64,000 bases of DNA from Diphasiastrum complanatum (lineage: Eukaryota > Streptophyta > Lycopodiopsida > Lycopodiales > Lycopodiaceae), in the NCBI GenBank assembly GCA_029204225.1, contig CM055107.1:7352873-7416872 (forward strand). The letters are read 5' to 3'. Position numbers and translations under genes: made by a program. The notes beneath the pieces were generated by a model. That model ran no database searches and was not told the DNA's origin. It saw only the letters and a program-made list of their open reading frames with translations. Of this stretch, positions 1 to 9,733 are shown piece after piece (position 1 is the first letter of the stretch; every line of letters starts with the position of its first letter).

Positions 1-802
1 TCCTGTGGGTTCGTCTCGGCGTGTAGCACAAGACGGAACAGACCGTCTGAAAAACGGACTTCATTCGGCGACACTGGATTGGTTCTCGAGGATGCTAAAA
101 AGTAGTCTATTTAGTGGCATTCCCCCCGAAATAAAGATCATTTATGGAAAAATGGCGTCAGAATTGAGCTGCAAATGGTCCTATAAATTTGTGTCGAGCC
201 CACGAACCTATGGACACCTCCCATCTGAGGTTTTGATTGTTTTTTACTGAATCTCATGTGACCGCTTCATAATTGGCTTCAATGCCACTTTTATATTTGC
301 CAAACGCTCACGAATGCTCTGAAATCTTGACTACACCATATTCAGCTCTGATGTCAGCACTGGACCCCAAACGGTTCAGTACTCATAGTGAAACGTGCGT
401 CCGAACCAGAAATCCTAAACATAGTTCTGGGATTCTAGGCCCGTCGAGCCAGGAATTGGTCGATGCACATGCACAGGGCAGCCATTTCGATCAAGCCATG
501 GCGCCCGCTGCTTTCATACTTTCTACATGTATTTTTTTGGTCCTCCATTTGGTATGACAGAGAAAATTTGTGATTCCATCCATTTCGGCCCATTTCTTGG
601 AAAGGATAACTATTTAGTGCGGATGAATGTGATTTTCTACGATGATAAAGATAGGAATATAATTTCATTTCTTTGAGAATCTTGAAATATCTCCCAAACT
701 CCCAGAAATGCAATTATCCTTACATAACTTGCAAACTGGAAAGAGGGAGCCAACTAGATGTGCGTCGGTGGCCATGTTCCGACTCATCTCTATGTGTGTT
801 TT
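1..802. other. Unassigned sequence, no gene recognised
   Basis: Short open frames exist on both strands but none has a recognisable domain or start context. The last 80 bases before the LTR at 803 do not encode an RNase H end and contain no clear polypurine tract, so this is not obviously the inside of the element that owns that LTR. Confidence 0.5.
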
Positions 803-1841
803 TGTTGGAAATTAAGCCCACAGTTGTCTCGTTGGTGAATGACTAATTTTCTATTTCATGATTCTTCCTGCATGTTTATTGATCATTGATCTAGGGTCAT
901 GTGAAACCAACTTTGGTTCTACGTCTGCTCATCTGATACCTGCGGAAATCACAAACTTAGACAGCCAATTTATTTGAAGAACGTCTACAACGGGCTTTCG
1001 GCTGATCTCCTGCAAAGAGTAACCAATCCTATCATAATTTCAAGTTCAGACGTTAAACTCAATAACTTGAAATCATTGAAGACTTGGCCATCTTCAACAA
1101 CTTCCACGAAATTAACATTTAGTACTAGTCTACAAAAATACATTACTTTTTCGACAGTCTGCAGAAATACATTATGTTTTCAATAGCTTCGGCTTTTTCG
1201 CATTTCCCGGAAATGCGACACTTGCATAGTTCAAAAGTTTAACTATTTTCAACACCTTCGGCTTTTTCGCATTTTTTCGAAAAATGCGAAGAGAGAAAAA
1301 GTCCCGAAGGTCATCTACTTTCATGAGTTAAACTGTTTTCAAGACATCTTCACTTTTTTAAGGGCACCTTCGGCTTTTTGCAAAAAATGTGAAGAGAGAG
1401 AGAAATCTCGAAGGTCGTCTAAAATAAACGAGGAACATTCTAGCAACGTCCTCGTCCGCTTCAACGATAATGATTCATTGACCGTATATGCTATGTATAG
1501 TTGTCACAAAAGCCATATACTTTCAAGTACAACGGCTTTCCTAATTAGGTGACAAGCATTCAATGTAATCAATACATGGATGAAATCTATAAATAGATCG
1601 TCCAAACCTAGATTAGTGGTTGCTCCATCCATGAGACACATTATTTGAGCTTCCCAATTACACCGTCAATTTTTGGTTGTAATTCCTATTTGTATTGTGC
1701 CTCAGTGTAATATAGTAGCAGCTTGCTTTTATTTGTGTACAACGTAGATGAATGCTTGTTGTAATTGAATGCACTTTCATTGTTGTTTGATCGTGCTTGT
1801 TTACTCACTCTAATCAGAGCACGAACGTCTACGACTCCTTA
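803..1841 (+). repeat. LTR, family L, copy 1 (probable solo LTR)
   Basis: This stretch begins TGTTGGAAATTAAGCCC and is collinear, with roughly 10-15 percent differences by eye, with 55944-56959, which follows a copia RNase H end and a polypurine tract. That identifies it as an LTR. It has a TATA-like TCTATAAATA at 1586-1595, and the last shared bases are ACGACTCCTTAG. No PBS follows it (the next sequence is a minus-strand copia fragment) and no pol end precedes it, so it is a solo or truncated LTR. The flanking 5-mers do not match. It contains three hairpin modules, reported separately. Confidence 0.75.
1183..1418. repeat. Three hairpin modules inside LTR L copy 1
   Basis: Three related blocks, at about 1183-1222, 1252-1313 and 1365-1418, carry CTTCGGCTTTTTCGCATTT followed by the inverse AAATGCG. 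In the second and third this is followed by purines and the closing arm CCCGAAGG or a variant. The middle one pairs CCTTCGG with CCGAAGG outside CGCATTTTT with AAAAATGCG. The same series is found in LTR L copy 2 at about 56349-56580. Confidence 0.7.
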
Positions 1842-1849
1842 GTTCATCT

Positions 1850-3525
1850 CCCTCTAGGTCTGATTTTTAGCAAACGCCTTGAACTGTGTGAAGAACTTGA
1901 ATGCCTCTGAATTGTTCTTCAGAAAATACATTGCACTCCTTCGAGAGAAGACATCGATGAAGGTTAGGAGGTATAGAGCTCCTCCTTTGGAAGCGGTCTG
2001 CATCGGGGCATACATGTTGCTATGTACAAGATCTAGCAGCTCTTTGGAAATATGAACTAAGTCAGAAATGAAAGGACTTCTAGCATGCTTGCTGATTATA
2101 CAACTTTCACATGGAGAAGTTGGCTTCCTGACAGAAGGCAGATCTTGTATTAGTTTATGAGGCAACATTTGCTGAATACTATTGAAGTTCAAATGGCCTA
2201 GTCTGAAATGCCAAAGCATATCAGATAATTCGGAAGTTGAGGTATGACGAGCTTGACTATTGGAAGAATAACAGTGGCTGAGTTTGTAGAGATCTCCGCT
2301 TCTTCTCCCAAAAGCTAGAATTTTTCGAGTTTTGTTAAGGATGGTGCAACTGATTGTATTGAATTTGACCCTTCGATCTGAATCAGTGATTCTGTTAACT
2401 GAGAGTAGATTCTTGGTCAGATTTGAGACGTGGAGAACATTGGGAAAGAAATGAGTAGGAATTTTACCCTTAAAACACAAATTTGATAAAAGATTCAAAT
2501 TTCTTGGTTCTTTTAACATGCCAATCAGATCTCAAAAAAGCTCTGCCCTGCGGCCTTATGAAGTTGCACAACTCGAGTGGGTGAAAGATTTATAGTCTTT
2601 GAACCAGACTTGATGGTGAGTCGTGTGTTGAGTTGCTCCAGAATCGAGATACCAGGAATCGATATCTATTGTGCTCCGACCTTGGTCATAAAGGCTACTT
2701 CATCTTCCTCTTGTTGTTGTATCGAAAAACTAGTTGAGATTGAATTTGTTTGTTGTTGGAACTGCTTCTTCTTCTCGTTGTTGAATTTTAAAGTTCTATA
2801 GTCCTTGATCTCAAGTCTAATTCTCTTGCAATATCTGAAGAAAAGCTTCTACTTTGGTTGGAAAGATGAAGAGTTCGAATTAGATCCTGAGTCTAAATTC
2901 GACCCAGAGCTAAAATTTGAGACTTAGTCAAAATTTGATCATGACTGCATATTGCTCTCTCTTTTTTGGATCTAAACTTCTGATTTTTGAAATGTAGAGC
3001 ATGAGGATCCGACCGTGTGCCTGAGGAGGTTGCAGATCTTCTGGCCTCCTCTTGTTGAAGTAATAAAATCACTCTTGAAAGGGTGATCTTCTCTTTGATC
3101 AAAATTTCTAGGACCCAGTTCTCATAGGCCTCATGAAGACTCGATAATAGAGTTATAACAACATCGGTATCTTCAATGACTAAGCCAGTTGCAGTCATCT
3201 GCTCCATAAAATTTTGGAAAGTGTTGTTGTGGCTCGAAACATTTGTTGCTTCAGACATTCTCAAGGTAAAGAATTTTTTCCTCGAATGTAGTTTGGAGGA
3301 GATGTCCTTGATACCGTAGAGTGTTGCTAGGATGTCCCATGCATCCTTAGTAGTCTTAACAACTCGTATGTGACTGATTTGATTGCCTTTGATGACTTGG
3401 CCATCATGACAAAAGCCTTGTCATCTTTCAGTCTCCATTTGGTGATAGTGGCTACATGACCTCCAAGTTTAACTTACGTGCCATCAATAATGTCCCACAG
3501 TTCCTTGGCTAGTAGTATGACCTTC
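1850..3525 (-). pseudogene. Copia fragment A: gag, protease end, start of integrase
   Basis: Read on the minus strand from 3525 down, this is part of a Ty1/copia polyprotein. About 3525-2893 is the gag (UBN2-like) region, with segments such as KELWDIIDGT, TKDAWDILATLYG and the frame 3264-2893. Frame 2519-1854 carries the end of the protease region (VLHVSNLTKNLLSVNRITD), the GAG-pre-integrase zinc region (LWHFRLGHLN) and the first integrase strand (LLTFIDVFSRR). Stops and frameshifts lie between these blocks, especially at 2890-2520. The element has lost its gag start, the rest of integrase, RT, RNase H and both LTRs. It stops at about 1850 against LTR L and at about 3525 against the leader of element B. 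Confidence 0.8.
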
Positions 3526-3529
3526 ATTT

Positions 3530-4225
3530 TTTTTCCCTTAAAATTGAATGAATGCCCATTTTTTTTCATTTCACATTTGAAGGGCAAAAGGCCTAGGATT
3601 TCATATCAAAATTGACATTGTACAGAATTCTGGAATTCCGCACGTGTGAAAATCAGAGTTTTTTAGATCTCTTTACTTCCTTCATCATTGGTCCAAAGAT
3701 AGTGATGTTATAGCTTGATGCAAGGTTATAAGGAGTACTTTCCATTGCAAATGATCTCAAATCAATCTGATGTGTCTATCAAGAGTTATAAGCTCTTAAA
3801 GAGAGTAGGGAGAGGTCCAAAATCTGAGTGACCACTTTTTGATTTGATCCAATTTAGCTTGATTCACAGTCCATTGTTTTGAGTAATCAACACAAGAAAC
3901 TTGAGATCAAGACATAGTTTTGAGCTATTGAACACTTTGAGCCTTCTTTGAATCAATAGTGTTTTTGTTTTTTTAAGCATCTAACATGTGCCAAAAGTAG
4001 AATCAAAACTTGTCTATATTTCTCAATTCAGGTTTTTGAGAAATTGATCTTGTTTATCTTGTTTTGTGGAATATTTGAGACCTATCTCAAATACAGTTTC
4101 AAGTTTTCACATAGGATTGGTAGCACACCCTTGAAAATTCCTATAGTGAAAGAGAGTTTCAACATCTAGTTTGTGTGAAACAAGCTCAAACATATAATTG
4201 TCCAATAACAAGAAGTTTATACAAT
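3530..4225 (+). other. Probable 5' leader of copia element B (no 5' LTR)
   Basis: AT-rich sequence without a credible ORF runs up to the gag start of element B, as the leaders of elements C and D do. No TGGTATCAGAGC primer-binding site and no 5' LTR are present, so the left end of B is truncated near 3530, where fragment A begins on the other strand. A GCACGTGTGA motif at about 3641 also occurs in the LTR of C. Confidence 0.45.
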
Positions 4226-5323
4226 ATGGCACCTGTAGGAGGATATCTCGTAGAACCAAGTGAAAGACTAAGTACCTCCAATTATTCAATATGGAAGGTT
4301 AGGATGGAGTCTGTTGTTCTTATACTCCAAGATGTTATGGACATAGTACTTGATATTGAGGAGGAGCCTGAAGCACAACTTGAAATACCAAAGTATAGGA
4401 AGAGAGCTAAGATGGCTCTACACTTCATTAAAATGAATGTCTCTAATGAGATTCTAAGAGAAATAGGATATTGCATCACTGCTAAAGAAACTTGGGATGC
4501 ACTTAAATCTATCTATGAAGCTAAGAACACTTCTAGAATACTCACTCTTAGAAATCAGATTTTTCAAAGTTTTCAAAGAAGTGAGGAGAGTGCATCAAAT
4601 TATGTTCTAAGAGTAAAAGATCTTCATAGAGAGCTTGCTTGTGTTGGTGTCACAATCAATCAAGATGAGCTAGTACAAGTCATTCTTAATGGCTTAAAAA
4701 AAGACTATGATAATATTGCTCAATCCTTTGCCATAAAAGAGGAGTTGTCCAATTTGGAGACCCTTCAAGGAATTATCATCTCTGAAGAAGCAAGGCAAAG
4801 TTACAAACTTTCAAGGATGAACAAACTCGAGTATATTGGAAGTGACAAAGCTCTCTTTGTCAAGGACAGGCATAAAGGGAGGAGCAAGAACCAGTTTTCT
4901 CAAGCTTTCAACAAAGACAAAGCCATAGACAAAGACAAAGATGGAGAAGAGGATGACTCAACTCATCCTTCTACTTCCAAGACCAAGAAGAAGAAAATCA
5001 AGTGTTTCTTTTGTGGCAAGAAGGGGCACTATGCCTCTAATTGCTTCAAAAGAAAAATCAACTCAAAAAAACAAATCTCTCTAATGAAAAAGAAGAAGAC
5101 TTTATTGCAAGTGATGGAGAAGGATCCCTCATGGTGTCAAGCTTTTCTTCAACACCCTTCAAGAAGGATGGAGCATGGTACATCGATAGTGGTGCTTCAT
5201 CACATATGTGTTGTTCAAAGGAGCCTTTTGACTCTATTGTACCTTATAAAGGACTTAAAAGATCTATTTATACAGCAAATGATCATGAATGCTCTATTGA
5301 AGGAATTGGCAATATTTCATTAA
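4226..5323 (+). pseudogene. gag: Element B gag (copia UBN2-type)
   Basis: The frame begins at ATG 4226 (MAPVGGYLVEPSERL). It shows the copia gag pattern: NYSIWKVRMES near residue 25, then AKETWDALKSIYEAK and SRILTLRNQIF. A CCHC zinc knuckle CFFCGKKGHYASNC lies at about residues 260-273, followed by a basic tail. Gag forms the virus-like particle and binds the element RNA. The frame leaves the pol frame at a run of seven A at about 5065, where a one-base slip means the protease reads in the frame that starts near 5041. Copia elements normally use one continuous ORF, so I read this as an indel lesion, though a functional frameshift cannot be excluded. Protein similarity to the gag of C and D is clear but moderate. 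Confidence 0.85.
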
Positions 5324-6907
5324 AACTTGCTTCTTCTAAAGTTCTATCACTTTCCAATGTTCTTTTTGTTCCTAAGCTTACAAAGAACTTGATAAGTGTT
5401 GGAAAGTTGTTTGATTGTGGTTGTGATGTGAAATTCAATGCCAATACTTGCTTTATTAAGAAAGGTGATGAGATCCTAGCTAATGGATCTAGATATGGTG
5501 GCATCTTCAAGTTAAATTCTTATGACAATGCAAACTTTTGTGAAATTGCCTTTATGTTTAAGGAGGAGTTATGGCATAGGATGTTGGGGCATCCTAACTA
5601 TAAATCTATGCTTTTTATGATAAAAAAAATGATAAGGCTATTGGCCTACCAAATCACTTTCCAAATATATCATTCCATGTGAGGCTTGTGCTATTGCAAA
5701 ATCACATAGAAAGCCATATCAAAATTCTTCTATTAAGACTTCTCATCCTTTAGAATTAATTCACTCGAATGTTCATTTTTCTTCCTCAAAAAGTATTGGT
5801 GGTGCAACTTGTTTTGTTATCTTCATTGATGATTTTACAAGATATATTTGGTTGTACCTTTTTTCTTTAAAATCTATGGTGTTTGAACGCTTCCTAGTTT
5901 TCAAAGCTTATGTTGAGAAACAGTTTTCTTTCAAAGTTAAAGCTTTGAGATATGATGGAGGAGGTGAATACATCTCCAACAAGTTCTATGATTATTGTGA
6001 GGTTGAAGGAATTAAAAGAGAGTTTTGTTGTGCTTATTCCCCATCTCAAATTGGGGTTGCCGAAAGAAAAAATCGATCTCTATGTGAATGTGCTAAAGCA
6101 ATCCGAGTTGAAGCTTCTTTGCCTATTGAATATTGGAGAGAAACAATTAATTGTGCAAATTATTTGTGCAATAGATTACCTCACAATACACTTGTAGGAC
6201 GATCACCATATGAAGTCTTGTTTGAGAAGAGACCTAAGGTTGATCACCTTAGAGTTTTTGGATGTGCTTTCTTTGTTCATGTACCCTTGGAAACAAGGAA
6301 AAGAGATGATCCAAATTCAATCAAAAGGATCATGGTTGGATACTCATCCAACAAGAAGGCATACAGAATTTATGCTCCCTCTACCTCAATTACAATTGAG
6401 AGTAGAGATGTTATTTTTCATGAGAATCAAAAATACCTCTTTGATGAGGCTGAGATCAAATATTCTCAAAAGAATTCTCCTATCATCACCCTTGAAGATT
6501 ATCATGGAGAGATGGGGCCAAGAATTGAGGAGGAGTCACCTTGAGTTTTCAAACCAAAGAGCTCACAAAGAGAACGATCCGAGCCTAAGAGGCTCACATA
6601 TGGAGATAAAGGCAAACAAGTGGAACTCAACTCCACTAATTATGCATATTTTGTTTCGCATGAAGATCCAAAGGATGTACATGAAGCAATCAACTCAAAA
6701 GAATGGTTTCTAGCCATGAAGGAGGATATGATGCATTGATTACCAACAAGACATGGGAGCTTGTGGATCTTCCATCCAACATGCATACTATTGGTTGCAA
6801 ATGGATTTTTTGAGCCAAATATAATCAAGATGGCACAATCAACAAGTACAAGGCAAGACTTGTGCAAAGGGCCTTTCTCAAGTTTATGGACTTGATTATG
6901 AGGAGAC
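5041..6907 (+). pseudogene. pol: Element B pol, first part: protease, integrase, start of RT
   Basis: The protease motif WYIDSGASSHM lies near 5180 and the GAG-pre-integrase block LWHRMLGHPN near 5570. A frameshift and stop at about 5640-5682 precede the integrase frame. The integrase acidic residues are in FIDDFTR (about 5824), RYDGGGEY (about 5950; the usual form is RSDNGGEF) and the E of GVAERKN (about 6056), so D, D and E are kept with altered surroundings. The frame stops at 6542 after EESP, then RT begins (SKEWFLAMKE, TWELVDLPSN, IGCKWIF) with further lesions. It breaks inside the codons for Y-E-E-T, where element C is inserted at 6908. The polyprotein resumes at 17409. Confidence 0.85.
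6903..6907. repeat. Target-site duplication GAGAC, left copy
   Basis: GAGAC directly precedes the TGTGAAAATTG start of the first C LTR and recurs at 17409-17413 right after the third. In B it encodes the E-T of the conserved RT segment E-T-F-A-P. Confidence 0.93.
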
Positions 6908-7562
6908 TGTGAAAATTGTCAACATTTCCTAGCTAGTTTGAGGCCTAAATTGGCTAAAATTGTAAATAGTTTTGGTTCTGGAGTTTCACACGTGTGAACC
7001 AGGCCACAATGTTTTTATTTACTGTATTTTTTCAGTATGATGAAGTGTCAAACTTCATACCCTTCAAAATGAGACCATTTTGATGTATTTTGGTCATATA
7101 AGCCATTTTTAGCTATTTTTCCTATATAGGGAATATCTAGGGTCAAGTACCTTCTAGAGAGAGGAGAGAGAGTCATCTTCCTCATCCATAAATAGTAGGG
7201 AAGTCGTGGAGAACAGGTTGGAGAAACCTTTTGTATGCTTCATTGAGATCAATAGATCATTGTCATTGTTTCTTCCTCCATTGAGAGCATTGTTGTGTGT
7301 ATTGTCTTCAAGCTATTGTGTATGATCTTAGGTGCTTTCCAAAAGTGATAGGCTGATGTATTATGGACTGTATAATGCTATTTTGGGCCGCACTTGATGT
7401 TTATGGAAGTTTCCATTTGTGATAAATGCTTTTTGATCAAGTTCTTTGCATTCTAGGTAGCATAGAATGTGTTGCCAATTCCTAGCTTATGTAGTTTGGA
7501 GTGCAAGCATTCAAGCCAATGATCTTGGAGTTTAGATCCACTTAGGATCTGTATTTTTCACA
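6908..7562 (+). repeat. LTR 1 of element C
   Basis: The LTR is 655 bp with terminal inverted TGTGAAAA and TTTTCACA. TATA-like CTATATAGGG lies at about 7131 and a second AT-rich site, ATAAATAG, at about 7189. It differs from LTR 2 and LTR 3 at 6987-6988, where it has CA in TTTCACACGTG and they have TG in TTTTGCACGTG. Confidence 0.95.
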
Positions 7563-7574
7563 TGGTATCAGAGC
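7563..7574 (+). promoter_or_regulatory. Primer-binding site, unit 1 of C (initiator Met tRNA)
   Basis: TGGTATCAGAGC starts directly after the LTR end CACA. It is the plant copia PBS complementary to the 3' end of initiator methionine tRNA. Confidence 0.95.
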
Positions 7575-8734
7575 TGGTTGGCTTCTATTTACAGTAAGTA
7601 TTCCATTTTTGGTGATATTTGGATGTTTGATCAAGTTCTAGCATGATTTTGCATTGCTTTGTTGATCAAATCTTACTAACCTTTGTTTTGTGAGTTGAAC
7701 TTGTGGATCAAAAGCATATTTCAGGTCTATTGAAGATCAGAGGCTGAAAAGAAACTATTTTGGATCAGATCATAACACCTAATCATTTGTGATTGTGAGG
7801 CTTGTGCATATTCAATACTAACAATGTTCTTTTCAATCCTATTGTTGACAATCTCCATTCTTGGATGAACACTCTCCTTAAGTGGATGAAACTTCTCCTT
7901 AAGTGGATGACAAATGCTCTTTTGAGTGAGTTGTAATTCTCCTAAAGGCTGAGCAAAGCTCCCATTTGGATGAAAGATCCCCTTTTTTGGGTGAACATAT
8001 TGTAAGCTCCATTGTGAAGAGCATATTGTAAAGATTGTCATCAATTTTGGCATAAATTTTGGTGTACTTTGTTGAGCATGTAAGTAACTCTCCTTATGTA
8101 ATTTGATTGGAGCATTTGCTGGAAGGTGTTAACCATTATGCAAGTGTGTTTTCAGGTTCTTAACAGGTTGAGGAACATTCTCATGTGAAGTGATCTTAGA
8201 TCTACATCTAAACACCAAGATTTGACAAGATAGTGAAGCTAGTCTTGTGATTCACTAAGTGTGCTCATTCATTCACCTCTAAATCTTGTATTTATCACTT
8301 GCTGGAGTTTATAAACTTTTAGAAGTGTGGTTTACATGTGGTTTTACAGGTTGAATCAATATCTTAGTGTGTTGATCATATGTTGATCAAGTTTGTTCAT
8401 TACTAGGTAATCTTGGCATCCTAGTTTTGGGTATTTTCTAAGAATGCAAGTAACTCTTCACACCATAACTTGATTTGGTCACTTGCTGGAAAGTTTGAGA
8501 GCTTAAGCAAGAGTGTGTTCAGGTTGGTTTGATTTTGTAATCCATTCTTAGTGTGTGCAAAGTGTTGCATGTGTTTCAATCTTCCTTTCTATGCTTGGAA
8601 ACCATCTAGGTTCAAGATAGAAGTGTTTTAGGGTCCTAAATCTTCATAGATCTCTTTATCTATCATTTGTTGAGAGAAAAGTGAGTGCTAAGTGCTTTAA
8701 GACAGAACCTAAAAGTTGAAGAAACATTAGAATC
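7575..8734 (+). other. 5' leader of C, unit 1, with repeated modules
   Basis: This is 1.16 kb of AT-rich leader between PBS and gag ATG. A minus-strand open frame at 7727-8053 has no family resemblance and I do not call it a gene. The leader contains CTCCTTAAGTGGATGA twice near 7870-7910. It also holds three diverged modules, each with TTGCTGGA, AAG-GTG and a final CAGGTT, at about 8113-8170, 8295-8356 and 8480-8528. Confidence 0.7.
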
Positions 8735-9733
8735 ATGGCTTCCAATGGTGGGATCATGCTAGAGTCTAGTGAAAGGTTGAGTTCATCAAACTACTCTACT
8801 TGGAAAGTGAGGATGGAGTCCTTACTTGAGTTGAATGAACTCATGGACATAGTTGCAGAAATTGAAGAGAGACCTCTCACACTTCAAGAGCAACAAAGGT
8901 TTGATAAGAAGGCCAAAAGGGCTCTTCATATCATTAAAATGAATGTTACAAATGAACTTCTCAAGGAAGTTGGAAAGTGTCAAAGTGCAAGTGAGGCATG
9001 GAATGCCTTAAAGAAGCTCTTTGAATCAAAGTCCACATCTAGGGTATTGACCCTAAGGAGACAAATATTTTCTAGTAGGCAAAGAGAGGGTGAAAGTGCT
9101 CATGCATTTATCTTGAGAGTTAAGTCCCTAAGTGATGATTTAGCATGCATTGATGAGAACATAAAAGATGGTGAAATAGTCCAAGTTATGTTGAATGGTT
9201 TGCTAAATGAACATGCTAACCTTGTGCAAAGTTTTGCCATTCAAAGAGTCTTGCCAAGTGTGGTTGACTTGCAAGAAATCTTATTGGCTGAAGAACATAG
9301 GTTGCAATCAAAGCTTGATGGTGCATCCTTGCAAGGTGGAGGTGAAGAGGCTTTCTTCACAAAAGGCAAATTCAAGGGCAAAGGTAAAGGCAAAGGGAAA
9401 TGGTCCAAAGGTGGTAACTTTGATCATGATGATCACTCTTCCTCTTCCTCTTCTACTAAGAACAATAAGTCAAAGTTCAAGTGCTTTTATTGTGGGATAA
9501 AAGGTCATTTTGCAAATGAATGTTATAAGAAGAAAAGAGAGCAAGGAGAGAGGCAAGGAAATCTTACAATAGATGAGGAAGAACATAACACATGTGAATC
9601 ACTTGTTATGACTTCAAGTTTGTTAGCCAACATAGATGATAATGATCCTTGGTGGATTGATAGAGGACTCCACAACAGAATGGAGTGGCCGAGAGGAAGA
9701 ATAGAACCCTTTGTGAATGTGCCAAGGCAATGA
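8735..9733 (+). CDS. gag: Gag of C, unit 1, fused to a protease stub
   Basis: The frame encodes 332 residues from ATG 8735. The UBN2-like capsid region includes NYSTWKVRMESLLEL near residue 20, AWNALKKLFESKSTSR, LTLRRQIFS and a Lys/Gly-rich segment at about 210-230. The CCHC knuckle CFYCGIKGHFANEC is at 250-263. Near residue 305 the protease begins (PWWID), but the expected SGASSHM is replaced by RGLHNRMEW. This is a deletion junction into the integrase region read in the wrong frame. Gag itself looks intact and could form particles. No working protease can be made from this unit. The reading frame ends at 9733, overlapping the pol frame that opens near 9685. Confidence 0.88.
   Translation: MASNGGIMLESSERLSSSNYSTWKVRMESLLELNELMDIVAEIEERPLTLQEQQRFDKKAKRALHIIKMNVTNELLKEVGKCQSASEAWNALKKLFESKSTSRVLTLRRQIFSSRQREGESAHAFILRVKSLSDDLACIDENIKDGEIVQVMLNGLLNEHANLVQSFAIQRVLPSVVDLQEILLAEEHRLQSKLDGASLQGGGEEAFFTKGKFKGKGKGKGKWSKGGNFDHDDHSSSSSSTKNNKSKFKCFYCGIKGHFANECYKKKREQGERQGNLTIDEEEHNTCESLVMTSSLLANIDDNDPWWIDRGLHNRMEWPRGRIEPFVNVPRQ

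Noticed and set aside
7727-8053. Minus-strand open frame of 108 codons in the C leader, repeated at 12650-12976
   Set aside because: It lies in a non-coding leader, is duplicated only because the whole unit is duplicated, and has no domain or start context.
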